Below are positions 9,065-18,168 of a stretch of DNA of 64,000 nucleotides, one piece after another. Position numbers and translations under genes: made by a program. Every line of letters starts with the position of its first letter. Position 1 is the first letter of the stretch. This DNA is from Pseudomonas saxonica (lineage in GTDB: Bacteria; Pseudomonadota; Gammaproteobacteria; Pseudomonadales; Pseudomonadaceae): positions 270,114 to 334,113 of the forward strand of contig NZ_VFIO01000004.1 of the NCBI RefSeq assembly GCF_007858365.1, written 5' to 3'. A model generated the notes under the pieces. That model was not told the origin of the DNA. It was given only the letters and a program-made list of their open reading frames with translations, and did not search any database.

Positions 9065-9072
9065 AAGAGTTT

Positions 9073-9588
9073 TTACATCGTGTCGTCTTTCAATTCCTGA
9101 TAGCGTTTTTCCAGCTCTTGACGGATCTGGCGACGCTGTTTGCCCTGAATAAAGCGGCGTTTGTCTTCGCTGTTTACGGGTTGCAAGGGCGGCACGGCAG
9201 CTGGTTTACGATCGTCGTCCACGGACACCATAGTGAAAAAGCAGCTATTGGTGTGGCGTACAGAGCGTTCACGAATATTTTCAGTAACGACTTTAATGCC
9301 GACTTCCATCGAGGTGTTGCCGGTGTAATTGACCGACGCCAGGAAGGTCACTAGCTCGCCGACGTGAATAGGCTCGCGAAATATCACTTGGTCTACTGAC
9401 AAAGTGACCACATAACGGCCGGCATAGCGGCTGGCGCAGGCGTAAGCGACTTCGTCGAGGTACTTGAGCAGGGTTCCGCCGTGAACATTGCCTGAAAAGT
9501 TGGCCATGTCCGGGGTCATCAAGACCGTCATCGAGAGTTGGGCGTTTCCGGGTTCCATAGCAGCAGGCTCGCGGTAGTGTTGCAGCAT
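9073..9588 (-). CDS. Acyl-CoA thioesterase, hotdog fold
   Basis: Hydrolyses acyl-CoA to free acid and CoA in the cytoplasm. The hotdog signature SGNVHGGTLLKYLDEVAYACASRYAG is present, with the central helix Asp, followed by RYVVTLSVDQVIFREPIHVGELVTF. Length is 171 residues; the C-terminal tail is charged (EDKRRFIQGKQRRQIRQELEKRY) and helical. The ATG at 9588 was chosen over an internal ATG at 9555, neither having a strong ribosome site. Chain-length preference cannot be read from sequence. Confidence 0.88.
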   Translation of the reverse strand: MLQHYREPAAMEPGNAQLSMTVLMTPDMANFSGNVHGGTLLKYLDEVAYACASRYAGRYVVTLSVDQVIFREPIHVGELVTFLASVNYTGNTSMEVGIKVVTENIRERSVRHTNSCFFTMVSVDDDRKPAAVPPLQPVNSEDKRRFIQGKQRRQIRQELEKRYQELKDDTM

Positions 9589-9843
9589 TGAAATGGGTAC
9601 CTCTGCGGATACTTGTCGAGTTTTGAAACAGTCATTAACGGGACGTTGTTGCTTTAGCAGCCGTCACGCTCATCTGTATCTGTTTCCATATATTGCACTG
9701 CCTTTCTAGAAGAAGTCGCGGTGTTAACCTGCAAAAGCCCGATAAGCGGGTAATTCCTACAACACAAACGGTCTATACACACAGTCATAAAGACTGCGTC
9801 CGACGTTCTGTGGCAGCGAAACACTCAAAAGGAGCACCACGCC

Positions 9844-11604
9844 ATGCATGCCATCAGTTTTATTCAGGATCTGGCAGTGATCATGCTGGTCGCAGGTGTG
9901 GTGACAATTCTTTTTCACCGATTCAAGCAACCCGTGGTGCTTGGCTACATTGTGGCCGGATTTATTATTGGCCCACATACCCCGCCTTTTGGCTTGATTC
10001 ATGATGAGCAAACGATCAAGACCCTTGCTGAACTGGGGGTGATTTTCCTGATGTTTTGCCTGGGCCTGGAGTTCAGCCTTCGTAAGCTATTCAAGGTAGG
10101 GGCCACGGCTTTCATCGCAGCGTTCATGGAAATTACGCTGATGATCTGGATTGGCTACGAAATTGGCCGCTGGTTCGATTGGAACACCATGGACTCGCTT
10201 TTTTTGGGCGCGATTTTGGCCATCTCTTCGACCACGATCATCGTTAAGGCCCTTAATGACCTCAAGATGAAAAACGAGCGCTTTGCGCAGCTGATTTTTG
10301 GCGTGTTGATCGTTGAGGATATTTTGGGTATCGGAATAATTGCGTTGCTGTCGAGCATTGCGGTGAGCGGAAGCGTGAGCCCTGAAGAGGTTTTTTCGAC
10401 CGTCGGCAAACTTTCTTTATTCATGATTGTGGCATTGGTCATAGGCATCTTGCTGGTACCAAGGGTGCTGGCGTATGTGGCCCGCTTTGAAAGTAATGAG
10501 ATGCTGTTGATCACCGTGCTAGGCCTGTGTTTTGGCTTTTGCCTGTTGGTGGTCAAGCTGGAATACAGCATGGTGCTCGGCGCGTTTTTGATCGGCGCTA
10601 TCATGGCTGAATCACGACAACTGCTGAAAATCGAGCGCCTGATCGAGCCTGTGCGGGATCTATTCAGTGCGATTTTCTTTGTCGCGATAGGCCTCATGCT
10701 CGACCCGGTCATTCTGTGGGAGTACGCCCTGCCAATACTGGTCATCACCTGTGCGGTGGTCCTGGGCAAGATGCTTTCTTGCGGGTTGGGAGCCTTTATC
10801 GCCGGTAATGACGGGCGCACCTCGTTGCGAGTCGGGATGGGGCTGTCGCAGATTGGCGAGTTTTCTTTCATCATCGCAGCGCTGGGTATGACGTTACAGG
10901 TCACCAGCAGCTTTCTGTACCCCGTAGCGGTCGCTGTGTCCGTGTTGACGACCCTGATGACCCCTTACTTGATTCGTGCCGCAGACCCGCTCTCGCTCAA
11001 GCTGGCGCAGGTCATGCCCAAGCGTGTGTCTCGGGTTTTGGGGATGTACGGCGAATGGCTTCGCAGTATTCAGCCGCAGGGGCAGGGCGCGCTTCTGGCT
11101 GCCATGATCCGCAAAATTCTGCTGCAGGTTGGGGTTAACCTGGCGTTGGTGATCGCTATTTTCTTTGCCGGTGGGTATTTCGCGCCAAGAATCGCCGAGT
11201 ATTTACAGGGTTGGATGATTAAATCGAGCTGGCAACACGGGCTGATCTGGGGAGCTGCCTTGTTGTTGTCATTGCCGTTCCTGATCGCGGCTTATCGCAA
11301 GCTCAAGGCGCTTTCGATGTTGCTGGCAGAGATGGGGGTCAAGCCGGAAATGGCAGGGCGCCATACACAACGAGTACGTCGGATCATTGCTGAAGTCATC
11401 CCGATCCTGTCGTTGCTGGTGATATTTCTACTGTTGTCAGCGTTGTCGGCCAGTATTTTGCCCACCAATGAGTTGCTGATCGGGATTGCGGTTGTGGCGG
11501 CGGGGGTTGCTGCGGTGTTGTGGCGCTGGTTTATTCGGGTTCATACGCGCATGCAGGTGGCGTTGCTGGAGACGCTTGATAACCATAAAGAGGGCGGCCA
11601 TTGA
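9844..11604 (+). CDS. CPA2-family cation/proton antiporter (Kef/YbaL-like)
   Basis: Inner-membrane monovalent cation:H+ exchanger. 586 residues with about 12 hydrophobic segments in residues 1-385 (Na_H_Exchanger domain: GYIVAGFIIGPHTPPFGL, then LGVIFLMFCLGLEFS, and the helix FVAIGLMLDP). A further group of about five membrane segments spans residues 420-570. No TrkA-N or TrkA-C nucleotide-binding domain follows, unlike KefB/C. AAGGAGCACCACGCC before the ATG is a strong ribosome site. The 255-base gap before it shows nothing else I can name. Confidence 0.87.
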   Translation: MHAISFIQDLAVIMLVAGVVTILFHRFKQPVVLGYIVAGFIIGPHTPPFGLIHDEQTIKTLAELGVIFLMFCLGLEFSLRKLFKVGATAFIAAFMEITLMIWIGYEIGRWFDWNTMDSLFLGAILAISSTTIIVKALNDLKMKNERFAQLIFGVLIVEDILGIGIIALLSSIAVSGSVSPEEVFSTVGKLSLFMIVALVIGILLVPRVLAYVARFESNEMLLITVLGLCFGFCLLVVKLEYSMVLGAFLIGAIMAESRQLLKIERLIEPVRDLFSAIFFVAIGLMLDPVILWEYALPILVITCAVVLGKMLSCGLGAFIAGNDGRTSLRVGMGLSQIGEFSFIIAALGMTLQVTSSFLYPVAVAVSVLTTLMTPYLIRAADPLSLKLAQVMPKRVSRVLGMYGEWLRSIQPQGQGALLAAMIRKILLQVGVNLALVIAIFFAGGYFAPRIAEYLQGWMIKSSWQHGLIWGAALLLSLPFLIAAYRKLKALSMLLAEMGVKPEMAGRHTQRVRRIIAEVIPILSLLVIFLLLSALSASILPTNELLIGIAVVAAGVAAVLWRWFIRVHTRMQVALLETLDNHKEGGH

Positions 11605-11616
11605 TGGTGCCCTGCG

Positions 11617-11678
11617 CTCTGTAGAAGCGAGCAAGCTCACGGTCGTGTTGCGGGAGCCTTGCGCTCGTTTCTACAGAG
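11617..11678. repeat. REP-like inverted repeat
   Basis: CTCTGTAGAA and TTCTACAGAG (10-bp perfect arms) enclose internal GCGAGCAAGCTC and GAGCCTTGCGCTC blocks that also pair partly. This is the pattern of the GAGCGAGCTTGCTC repeats common between genes in fluorescent pseudomonads. It sits between the stop codons of the antiporter and SMI1/KNR4 genes. Confidence 0.65.
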
Positions 11679-11696
11679 TTTCACTGCATGCAGGTA

Positions 11697-12119
11697 TCAG
11701 CTTTCCAGCCAGACATCCCGGGCCCAGTGCCAGACCGATTCCCAAGTTTCTTCGGTCACCAGTTCTTCTTCGCCAGACCACAGCACCACAGTGCCGTCTT
11801 CTTCAACACAGTAGTAGTCGTCGCCGTCCTGACAAATCGGGATCAGTTCGCGGGGCACGCCCAGATCCCATGCAGTGGCTGCCACTTCAGGCAGGTAGGT
11901 ATGGGACTGTGGATCCGTCACGGTAACGGGCTCCAGGCTGCCATACACCACGTCGCTGACGGTCAGCAAAAACTCTTTGAAGACAAACGGAATGTCGATG
12001 AACAGTTGTTCTTCGATTTCTACCAGTTGGTCTTCATCTGGCAGTTCCAGGGGAACCGGCACAGGCTCATTCTTTTCACGTAGTTCTTCGATGATCTCTT
12101 CCACGACCTCTATCCTCAT
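11697..12119 (-). CDS. SMI1/KNR4 (SUKH) family protein
   Basis: 140 residues, strongly acidic and soluble. The SUKH features are present: LPDEDQLVEIEEQLFIDIPFVFKEFLL, then the YLPEVAATAWDLGVPRELIPICQDGDDYYCVEEDGTVVLW core. Some family members are immunity proteins of polymorphic toxins, but no toxin gene adjoins this one and its neighbours are core genes, so a housekeeping role is more likely. Function unknown. It reads in the same direction as the Tim44-like gene but after a terminator. Confidence 0.82.
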   Translation of the reverse strand: MRIEVVEEIIEELREKNEPVPVPLELPDEDQLVEIEEQLFIDIPFVFKEFLLTVSDVVYGSLEPVTVTDPQSHTYLPEVAATAWDLGVPRELIPICQDGDDYYCVEEDGTVVLWSGEEELVTEETWESVWHWARDVWLES

Positions 12120-12187
12120 ACTCTATGGCGCGGTTTTATAAGACGCGCTTTATACAGTAGCTTGTTATAAGTGCAATCGTGAAATGC

Positions 12188-12213
12188 AAAGCCCCGGACA
12201 AGTCCGGGGCTTT
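12188..12213 (-). terminator. Rho-independent terminator after the Tim44-like gene
   Basis: A perfect 12-bp stem AAAGCCCCGGAC / GTCCGGGGCTTT with a 2-base loop, 26 bases beyond the Tim44-like stop on the minus strand. Terminal A/T pairs make it workable in either direction. Confidence 0.8.
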
Positions 12214-12238
12214 GATTACAACATGTGATATGCGCAGA

Positions 12239-13087
12239 TCAGCCGTTTTGGCGGATACCGGCCACCAGCCAAGGCTGGTTCTCACCTTGCTGGCGCTCCA
12301 TGTTCCAGCTCTCGCTGAAAGCTTCGCCCTGATCAAAACGCGATGTTTTCGAAATACCGCTGAATGTCAGTGTGGCGATGGTCTTGTCGGCGCGATCATC
12401 CAGGCCGTCCAGTTGCACGGTCAGGTTGTCGATGTAGGTGGACTGGAAGCCATCACCCAGATCAGCGCGCTCACGCTTGAGGAAATCAAGCATTTGCGGT
12501 GTAACAAACTCGGCGATTTTATCCATTTCGTTGGCATCCCAATGCTGCTGCAGGGACTGGAAATGGTTACGTGCAGCGTCCAGGAAGTTCTGCTCGTTGA
12601 ACCAGGCCGGAGCATTGATCACCGGGCGTGCTGCCGGGGCGGCTGAACCACCGCCGAAGATCGACGATGTGGCTGGCTTGGCATCGAACACTTCCCGTTG
12701 CATCGAGGCTGGGCCCGCTGGAGCCATCATGTCAGCCGCCTGGTGCTTGCGGCGACGGGCGGCAATGAAGCGGAAGATCAGGAAGGCAATGACCGCCATG
12801 ATCAAGATGTCGAAGAACTGCATGCCCTGGAAGCCACCGCCCATGAACATGGATGCAAGCAGGCCACCGGCAGCGAGGCCAGCCAGAGGGCCTAACCAGC
12901 GCGAAGCACCACCGGCTTTAGCGGCAGCGCCTGCAGCAGCAGGGGCTGCAGCGGGTGCGGCTTGACGAGTTTGGTGGCTAGGGGCCGAGCCAAAGCTTTT
13001 GCCACCGCCAAAGCGTTTGGCGTTAGCGTCGAGGCTCATCGTTAAACCGATGCACAACGCCATGGCGATGCTAAGAAAACGTTTCAT
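12239..13087 (-). CDS. Tim44-like domain membrane protein
   Basis: 282 residues from the ATG at 13087 (MKRFLSIAMALC); an upstream ATG at 13102 would add MGIPF. N-terminal signal sequence, a Gly/Ala/Pro-rich linker (residues 30-65), a membrane helix (FFDILIMAVIAFLIFRFIAARR, about 95-117), then a C-terminal Tim44-like domain: WFNEQNFLDAARNHFQSLQQHWD and the beta part ending WLVAGIRQ. Tim44 is part of the mitochondrial import motor; the role of bacterial relatives is not settled. A strong terminator follows it. Confidence 0.87.
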   Translation of the reverse strand: MKRFLSIAMALCIGLTMSLDANAKRFGGGKSFGSAPSHQTRQAAPAAAPAAAGAAAKAGGASRWLGPLAGLAAGGLLASMFMGGGFQGMQFFDILIMAVIAFLIFRFIAARRRKHQAADMMAPAGPASMQREVFDAKPATSSIFGGGSAAPAARPVINAPAWFNEQNFLDAARNHFQSLQQHWDANEMDKIAEFVTPQMLDFLKRERADLGDGFQSTYIDNLTVQLDGLDDRADKTIATLTFSGISKTSRFDQGEAFSESWNMERQQGENQPWLVAGIRQNG

Positions 13088-13259
13088 AAAGGGAATTCCC
13101 ATTTGTGGATGACACGCGCGCCATGTTGCACAGGTGAAGGTTGGCTGGCTAGCGGTGAAGTGTTTCGGGCTTTTGCCTAATAGCGTGTAGGAGACTTCTG
13201 TTTAATTTGTAGTCGATGTCTCTGGCATCCCAGCCAAAGCCAATGAAGCTACAAAAGGT

Positions 13260-13700
13260 TTAGCGTTTTAACGCCAGTAGCACGACACCCCCTGTAATCA
13301 GTCCGATGCCGGCCCATTGTCGCAGGTCGAGTTTTTCACCCAAAAGCAGTACGCCAATGATAGCCACCAGCACCACGCTAAGCTTGTCCACAGGCGCAAC
13401 CAGTGACGCTGGGCCCAGTTTCAAGGCGCGGAAATAGCACAGCCATGACGCCCCTGTCGCCAATCCTGATAGCAGCAGGAACAGATAGCTGCGCCCGGAA
13501 ATTGAACTCAACGACTGGTATTGGCCCGTGGCATAAACAATCAACGCCAAACTGGCCAGTACCACGACGGTGCGTAGTAACGTGGCGAAATCAGAATTGA
13601 CATGCTCGATACCCACCTTGGCAAAAATCGCAGTCAGCGCCGCAAAGGTGGCCGACAGGAGGGCCCAGAATGTCCAGGAAGAAAAGAAACCTGAGCCCAT
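13260..13700 (-). CDS. EamA-family small transporter
   Basis: 146 residues with about five hydrophobic segments: a half-length drug/metabolite-transporter fold of ten-helix EamA proteins, presumably working as a dimer. The ending LLGEKLDLRQWAGIGLITGGVVLLAL is the classical EamA C-terminus. AAGG eight bases before the ATG at 13700 decides that start over a GTG at 13709. Substrate unknown. It lies 38 bases downstream of the uvrD stop in the same direction and may be cotranscribed. Confidence 0.85.
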   Translation of the reverse strand: MGSGFFSSWTFWALLSATFAALTAIFAKVGIEHVNSDFATLLRTVVVLASLALIVYATGQYQSLSSISGRSYLFLLLSGLATGASWLCYFRALKLGPASLVAPVDKLSVVLVAIIGVLLLGEKLDLRQWAGIGLITGGVVLLALKR

Positions 13701-13738
13701 ATTACCCACCTTATCGTCAGCTAGCTGTCCCGCGGCTG

Positions 13739-15922
13739 TCAGACCGCTTCAAGTTTGGCGTAGCCCATCATTAGCCACTTGCTGCCTTCCGGGAAGTTCA
13801 CTTGAACCCGTGCCTGGGCGCCAGCGCCTTCGAAATTCAGGATCACGCCTTCGCCGAACACCGCGTGACGGACCAGTTGACCCAGCTTGAACTCGGTTTC
13901 GGGAATATCCGAACCGCCAAACAAGGTGCTGGCGCTTTGCTTCTGACCACCGCCGAAAGGACGGCTGACACTGTTGGACAAGCGAACTTCCTGTATCAAC
14001 CCTTTTGGTATCTCGCGCACGAAGCGTGAAACCTTGTTGTAGGTTTCACTGCCGTAGAGGCGACGGGTTTCAGCATAGGTCATCACCAGGTTTTGCATCG
14101 CGCGGGTGATGCCGACATAGGCCAGACGGCGTTCCTCTTCAAGGCGGCCGGGTTCTTCAAGGCTCATCTTGTGCGGGAACAGGCCCTCTTCCATGCCCAC
14201 AAGAAACACATACGGGAACTCCAGGCCTTTTGCGCTGTGCAGCGTCATCAACTGGATACCGTCTTCGTGTTCTTCTGCCTGAGTGTCGCCAGCCTCCAGT
14301 GATGCGTGGCCAAGGAATGCGGCTAATGGCGAGAGCTCTTCGTCTTCTTCGTTGTTCTCGAAGTTACGTGCAGCGCTGACCAGCTCCTCAAGGTTTTCTA
14401 CCCGGGCTTGGCCTTTTTCGCCCTTTTCGGCTTGATGGTAGGCAATGAGCCCGCTTTGCTCGATTACTGTTTGAGTCATGAGGTGAAGCGGCATCTCCAT
14501 GACTTTTGCAGCGAGGCCTTCGATCAGCTCAATAAAGCCTGCGATAGCGCCCGAAGCACGACCAGGCAACGCTTTATTAGCGATGAGCTGGCGCATGGCT
14601 TCCCACATGGACACATCACTGTGACGGGCGTGCTCACGAATGGCTTCAACTGTTTTTTCGCCGATCCCGCGAGCCGGAACGTTAATGACTCGTTCCAGTG
14701 CCGCGTCGTTGCCACGGCCCTCCAGCAGTCGCATGTAGGCCATGGCATTTTTGATTTCAGCACGTTCAAAGAAGCGCTGACCGCCATAAATACGGTACGG
14801 AATACGTTCGCGAAGTAACGCTTCTTCCAGCACCCGTGATTGGGCGTTGGAACGGTACAAAATAGCGATGTCTTTATGAGCCAGGCCCGTTTTCAGGGCG
14901 CTTTCAATGGTTTCGACGACGTAGCGCGCTTCATCGTGTTCGTTGAAAGCCGCGTACAAATTAATCGCTTCGCCTTCGCCGCCATCCGTCCACAGTTCTT
15001 TACCCATGCGCCCACTGTTGTTGGCAATCAGGGCGTTGGCCGCTTTAAGAATGCCAGCAGTTGAACGGTAGTTCTGTTCCAGACGAATGGTTTCCGCATC
15101 CGGGAAGTCAGTGGAGTATTGGTAGATATTTTCAATCTTCGCGCCACGCCATCCGTAGATCGACTGATCGTCATCGCCCACGACCATCAAGCTGTCGCCG
15201 CCTTGTGCCAACAGACGCAGCCACGCGTATTGCACGGCGTTGGTGTCCTGGAACTCGTCCACCAGAATGTGCCGGAAGCGTTTCTGGTAGTGCGCCAGTA
15301 AGCCTGGGTTATCACGCCACAGATCCAGGGCGCGCAGGAGCAGTTCAGAGAAATCAATCACGCCTGCCCGCTGGCACGCAACCTCATAGGCCTCGTAAAT
15401 GCTGCGCATGGTGGCCAGGAATAAATCACCACTGGCTTGAATGTGTTGTGGGCGCAGGCCTTCATCTTTTTGGCCGTTGATGAACCATTGCGCCTGCCGC
15501 ACAGGCCAGCGCTGTTCGTCCAGCCCCAGTTCTCGGATCACCCGTTTGACCAAGCGTTGTTGGTCATCGCTGTCGAGAATCTGGAACGTCTGGCTCAGAC
15601 CGGCTTCCTGCCAATGAGCACGCAGCAGGCGGTGTGCCAGGCCGTGGAAAGTACCCACCCACATACCGGCCGGGTTGATACCCATAAGCTGTTCGATGCG
15701 GTGGCGCATCTCGGCAGCGGCCTTGTTGGTGAAGGTCACCGACAGCACTGAGTGCGGGGACGCGTTTTCGACCTGGATTAACCAAGCGATACGGTGCACC
15801 AGCACACGGGTTTTGCCGGAACCTGCGCCGGCCAGAACCAACTGACGCCCGACACTGGCCGTGACGGCCTGACGTTGGGCATCGTTGAGAGAATTTAACA
15901 AGAGAGAGAGATCATCGCGCAT
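13739..15922 (-). CDS. uvrD: DNA helicase II UvrD
   Basis: 3'-5' superfamily 1 helicase for nucleotide excision repair and mismatch repair. 727 residues, normal length. Motif I GAGSGKT is near residue 31-38, motif II LVDEFQDTN and motif III VGDDDQSIYGWRGA are intact, and motif VI VGITRAM is present. The C-terminal part ends with the FxxGxxVRHxxFGxG Tudor-like RNA polymerase-binding domain (KLGQLVRHAVFGEGVILNFEG) typical of UvrD. The gene is divergent from the GGDEF-EAL gene. Confidence 0.96.
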   Translation of the reverse strand: MRDDLSLLLNSLNDAQRQAVTASVGRQLVLAGAGSGKTRVLVHRIAWLIQVENASPHSVLSVTFTNKAAAEMRHRIEQLMGINPAGMWVGTFHGLAHRLLRAHWQEAGLSQTFQILDSDDQQRLVKRVIRELGLDEQRWPVRQAQWFINGQKDEGLRPQHIQASGDLFLATMRSIYEAYEVACQRAGVIDFSELLLRALDLWRDNPGLLAHYQKRFRHILVDEFQDTNAVQYAWLRLLAQGGDSLMVVGDDDQSIYGWRGAKIENIYQYSTDFPDAETIRLEQNYRSTAGILKAANALIANNSGRMGKELWTDGGEGEAINLYAAFNEHDEARYVVETIESALKTGLAHKDIAILYRSNAQSRVLEEALLRERIPYRIYGGQRFFERAEIKNAMAYMRLLEGRGNDAALERVINVPARGIGEKTVEAIREHARHSDVSMWEAMRQLIANKALPGRASGAIAGFIELIEGLAAKVMEMPLHLMTQTVIEQSGLIAYHQAEKGEKGQARVENLEELVSAARNFENNEEDEELSPLAAFLGHASLEAGDTQAEEHEDGIQLMTLHSAKGLEFPYVFLVGMEEGLFPHKMSLEEPGRLEEERRLAYVGITRAMQNLVMTYAETRRLYGSETYNKVSRFVREIPKGLIQEVRLSNSVSRPFGGGQKQSASTLFGGSDIPETEFKLGQLVRHAVFGEGVILNFEGAGAQARVQVNFPEGSKWLMMGYAKLEAV

Positions 15923-16097
15923 CTGAGCATTCTAGGGCGCGCGGCCAACCCCGGCAAACCCCAATGCCGATCGGCCCCGCCTTATTTTGTCGTCCGTAAG
16001 GCTGTTTATATGAACAGTCATACAGAGGGGTATGCCTTTATTTGAATAGTTTGGGGGAATTGGATCCATTCATAAGCGTTTTATCCCGTTTGGACAT

Positions 16098-18032
16098 ATG
16101 CATTGCTTGTGTATGCTCGGGGGTACTTTTAGTCACCCTCTTATAAGAATTATGCTGATGATTCAGGGTTTTAGCTCGCTGGGTACTTCTTTCGGCATAG
16201 GCGCTGGGTGTTTGCTGTCCTTAGGCGCTGTTCTTGTCTGGCAAGTCAAAAAACGCTATGTCGCAGGGAATGCGCAGCAACAAAAACTCTTGGATGATCT
16301 GCAACTCGCCAATGCTCGCAGCGAGCAATTAAACGCTGTGCTTGCCCGAGAAATAGAGCAACGGCGTTTAGCGGCCACTGTGTTTGAAGCAGCCAGTGAA
16401 GGCATCGTTATTCTTGATCCGGCTTACACCATACTGGCCGTCAACCAGGCATTTAGCTGTATCAGCGGTTATTCGGTTGAGGAGTTGGTTGGGCATCGAG
16501 TGATTGAACTGGCGTGCGGTCGCGACGCCTTTCGGCATTCTCTGACAATTCAAGGCTCGCTAGATCTGCAGGACAGTTGGCAGGGTGAGTTAGTTGAAGC
16601 CCGTAAAAACGGCGAGCTTTACCCGCAATGGTTACAACTCAAAGTGGTACGCGATGGCGCCGATACAATCAGCCATATCGTGGCATTCATAAGTGATCTT
16701 TCGGCGCGACGAATTTCTGAAGAGCGAGTGCGGCATCTCACTCATTTTGATGAACTGACGGGGTTGGCCAACCGCCTTTTGTTTAAAGAGCGCCTGGAAG
16801 AAGCCAATCAACGTTCGCGACCAGGTTCAAGCAGCCTCGCATTGCTGCACATCGACCTAGACCGTTTCAAACGACTCAATGACAGCCTTGGGCATGAGCT
16901 GGCCGACCAAGTGCTGCAACACGTCGCTGAGCGCATGAAAAAGGCCATGCCCGAGGCCGACACCATTGCGCGATTATCCGGCGACGAATTTGCGGTGTTG
17001 TTTGACACCTATGGCAGCTTGACCAGCTTGGCGCGTGTCACTACCCGGCTTTTAAGCAAGCTTGGCAGACCGCTGATGATCGACGGCCATGAATTGGTGA
17101 TCAGTGCATCAATTGGCATCAGCTTAATGAATGACAGCGCTCGTGACAGTGCGATGTTGGTCAATCAGGCCAGTCAAGCCATGCAGCAAGCCAAGCACAT
17201 AGGTGGCGGTACTTTTCAATTTTTCAGTCATAGCTTGCAACACAGCACACTTGAACGATTTCAGCTGGAAAATCAGCTGCGCAAGGCGATTGTCGAAGAC
17301 CAGCTCAACGTGTTCTACCAGCCAAAGTTATGCCTGAAAACCGGTCGTCTGCATGCCGCTGAAGCGTTGGTGCGTTGGGACCATCCACAGTTGGGCAGCG
17401 TGCCTCCCAGCGACTTTATCGCACTGGCTGAAGAAACGGGGCTGATAGCTGCCATTGGCGAGTTCGTACTTCGTGAAGCCTGTCGACAGGCGTGTGAATG
17501 GCAGCGCGCAGGGCTGGCGCCGATACGGGTATCGGTGAACTTGTCGGGGCATCAGTTACGTCAAGGCAAGCTGGTCAGTCAGGTGCGACAAGTCCTTGAA
17601 GAAACCGGGCTGGCGCCGCACTGTCTTGAGCTTGAATTAACCGAAAGTCAGTTGCTCGATAATGTCGAAAGCGTAATTGTGGCCTTTCAACAGTTGCATG
17701 AGCTGGGGGTAAAGCTGGCGATTGATGATTTTGGCACCGGGTATTCGTCGCTCAGCTATCTCAAACGATTTGCTGTCGACTATGTGAAGATCGATAAGAC
17801 CTTCATTCGCGGTGTAGGGCGTTGCAGTGAAGACGATGCAATCACCATTGCAATTATTGCGATGGCCCACAGCCTCGACCTGCAAGTGGTTGCCGAAGGG
17901 GTTGAAGACGAGACCCAGCTCGCGTTTCTTAAGCATCAGCAGTGTGACGAAGTGCAGGGGTACTTGATCAGCCGACCGGTTAACGCAACGGCTTTGGGTG
18001 ATTTATTGCGCTGCGGTGTCGTTATTTTGTAG
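16098..18032 (+). CDS. PAS-GGDEF-EAL cyclic-di-GMP protein
   Basis: 644 residues: one N-terminal membrane helix (GIGAGCLLSLGAVLVW), a short coiled-coil, a PAS domain (about 90-205), a GGDEF domain (about 210-375) and an EAL domain (about 385-640). The GGDEF site reads SGDEF in RLSGDEFAVLF and the product-inhibition RxxD site is replaced by PEAD. The EAL site is complete: EALVRW, NLSGHQL, ELTES, IDDFGTGYSSL, KIDKTFI and VAEGVE. It is therefore likely to be mainly a phosphodiesterase, with a weak or GTP-binding regulatory cyclase domain. Start uncertain: ATGs at 16152 and 16158 are also possible and would leave the membrane helix intact. Confidence 0.9.
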   Translation: MHCLCMLGGTFSHPLIRIMLMIQGFSSLGTSFGIGAGCLLSLGAVLVWQVKKRYVAGNAQQQKLLDDLQLANARSEQLNAVLAREIEQRRLAATVFEAASEGIVILDPAYTILAVNQAFSCISGYSVEELVGHRVIELACGRDAFRHSLTIQGSLDLQDSWQGELVEARKNGELYPQWLQLKVVRDGADTISHIVAFISDLSARRISEERVRHLTHFDELTGLANRLLFKERLEEANQRSRPGSSSLALLHIDLDRFKRLNDSLGHELADQVLQHVAERMKKAMPEADTIARLSGDEFAVLFDTYGSLTSLARVTTRLLSKLGRPLMIDGHELVISASIGISLMNDSARDSAMLVNQASQAMQQAKHIGGGTFQFFSHSLQHSTLERFQLENQLRKAIVEDQLNVFYQPKLCLKTGRLHAAEALVRWDHPQLGSVPPSDFIALAEETGLIAAIGEFVLREACRQACEWQRAGLAPIRVSVNLSGHQLRQGKLVSQVRQVLEETGLAPHCLELELTESQLLDNVESVIVAFQQLHELGVKLAIDDFGTGYSSLSYLKRFAVDYVKIDKTFIRGVGRCSEDDAITIAIIAMAHSLDLQVVAEGVEDETQLAFLKHQQCDEVQGYLISRPVNATALGDLLRCGVVIL

Positions 18033-18102
18033 TGCTCAAAAGTGCGGCTTCACAGGGGGTACAGGTTTTTAGGTGACGTATTGGTTGGGCAAAAAGCGAA
18101 TT

Positions 18103-18121
18103 CTTGTAGTATAACTACAAG
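18103..18121. promoter_or_regulatory. Perfect palindrome resembling a HexR/RpiR operator
   Basis: CTTGTAGTATAACTACAAG is a perfect inverted repeat of 8-bp arms around ATA. It fits the TTGT..ACAA core, TGTAGTnnnACTACA, described for HexR-type regulators of sugar catabolism. It ends 47 bases before the RpiR-family start codon, suggesting autoregulation. Confidence 0.6.
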
Positions 18122-18168
18122 ATTGCTACATCCCCGGCGCCTGCCGCTTACAGACCGAGTCCAGTCAT

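Noticed and set aside
11697..12119. SMI1/KNR4 gene as a toxin immunity gene
   Set aside because: No polymorphic toxin, VgrG or Rhs gene is adjacent, and the neighbours are ordinary chromosomal genes.
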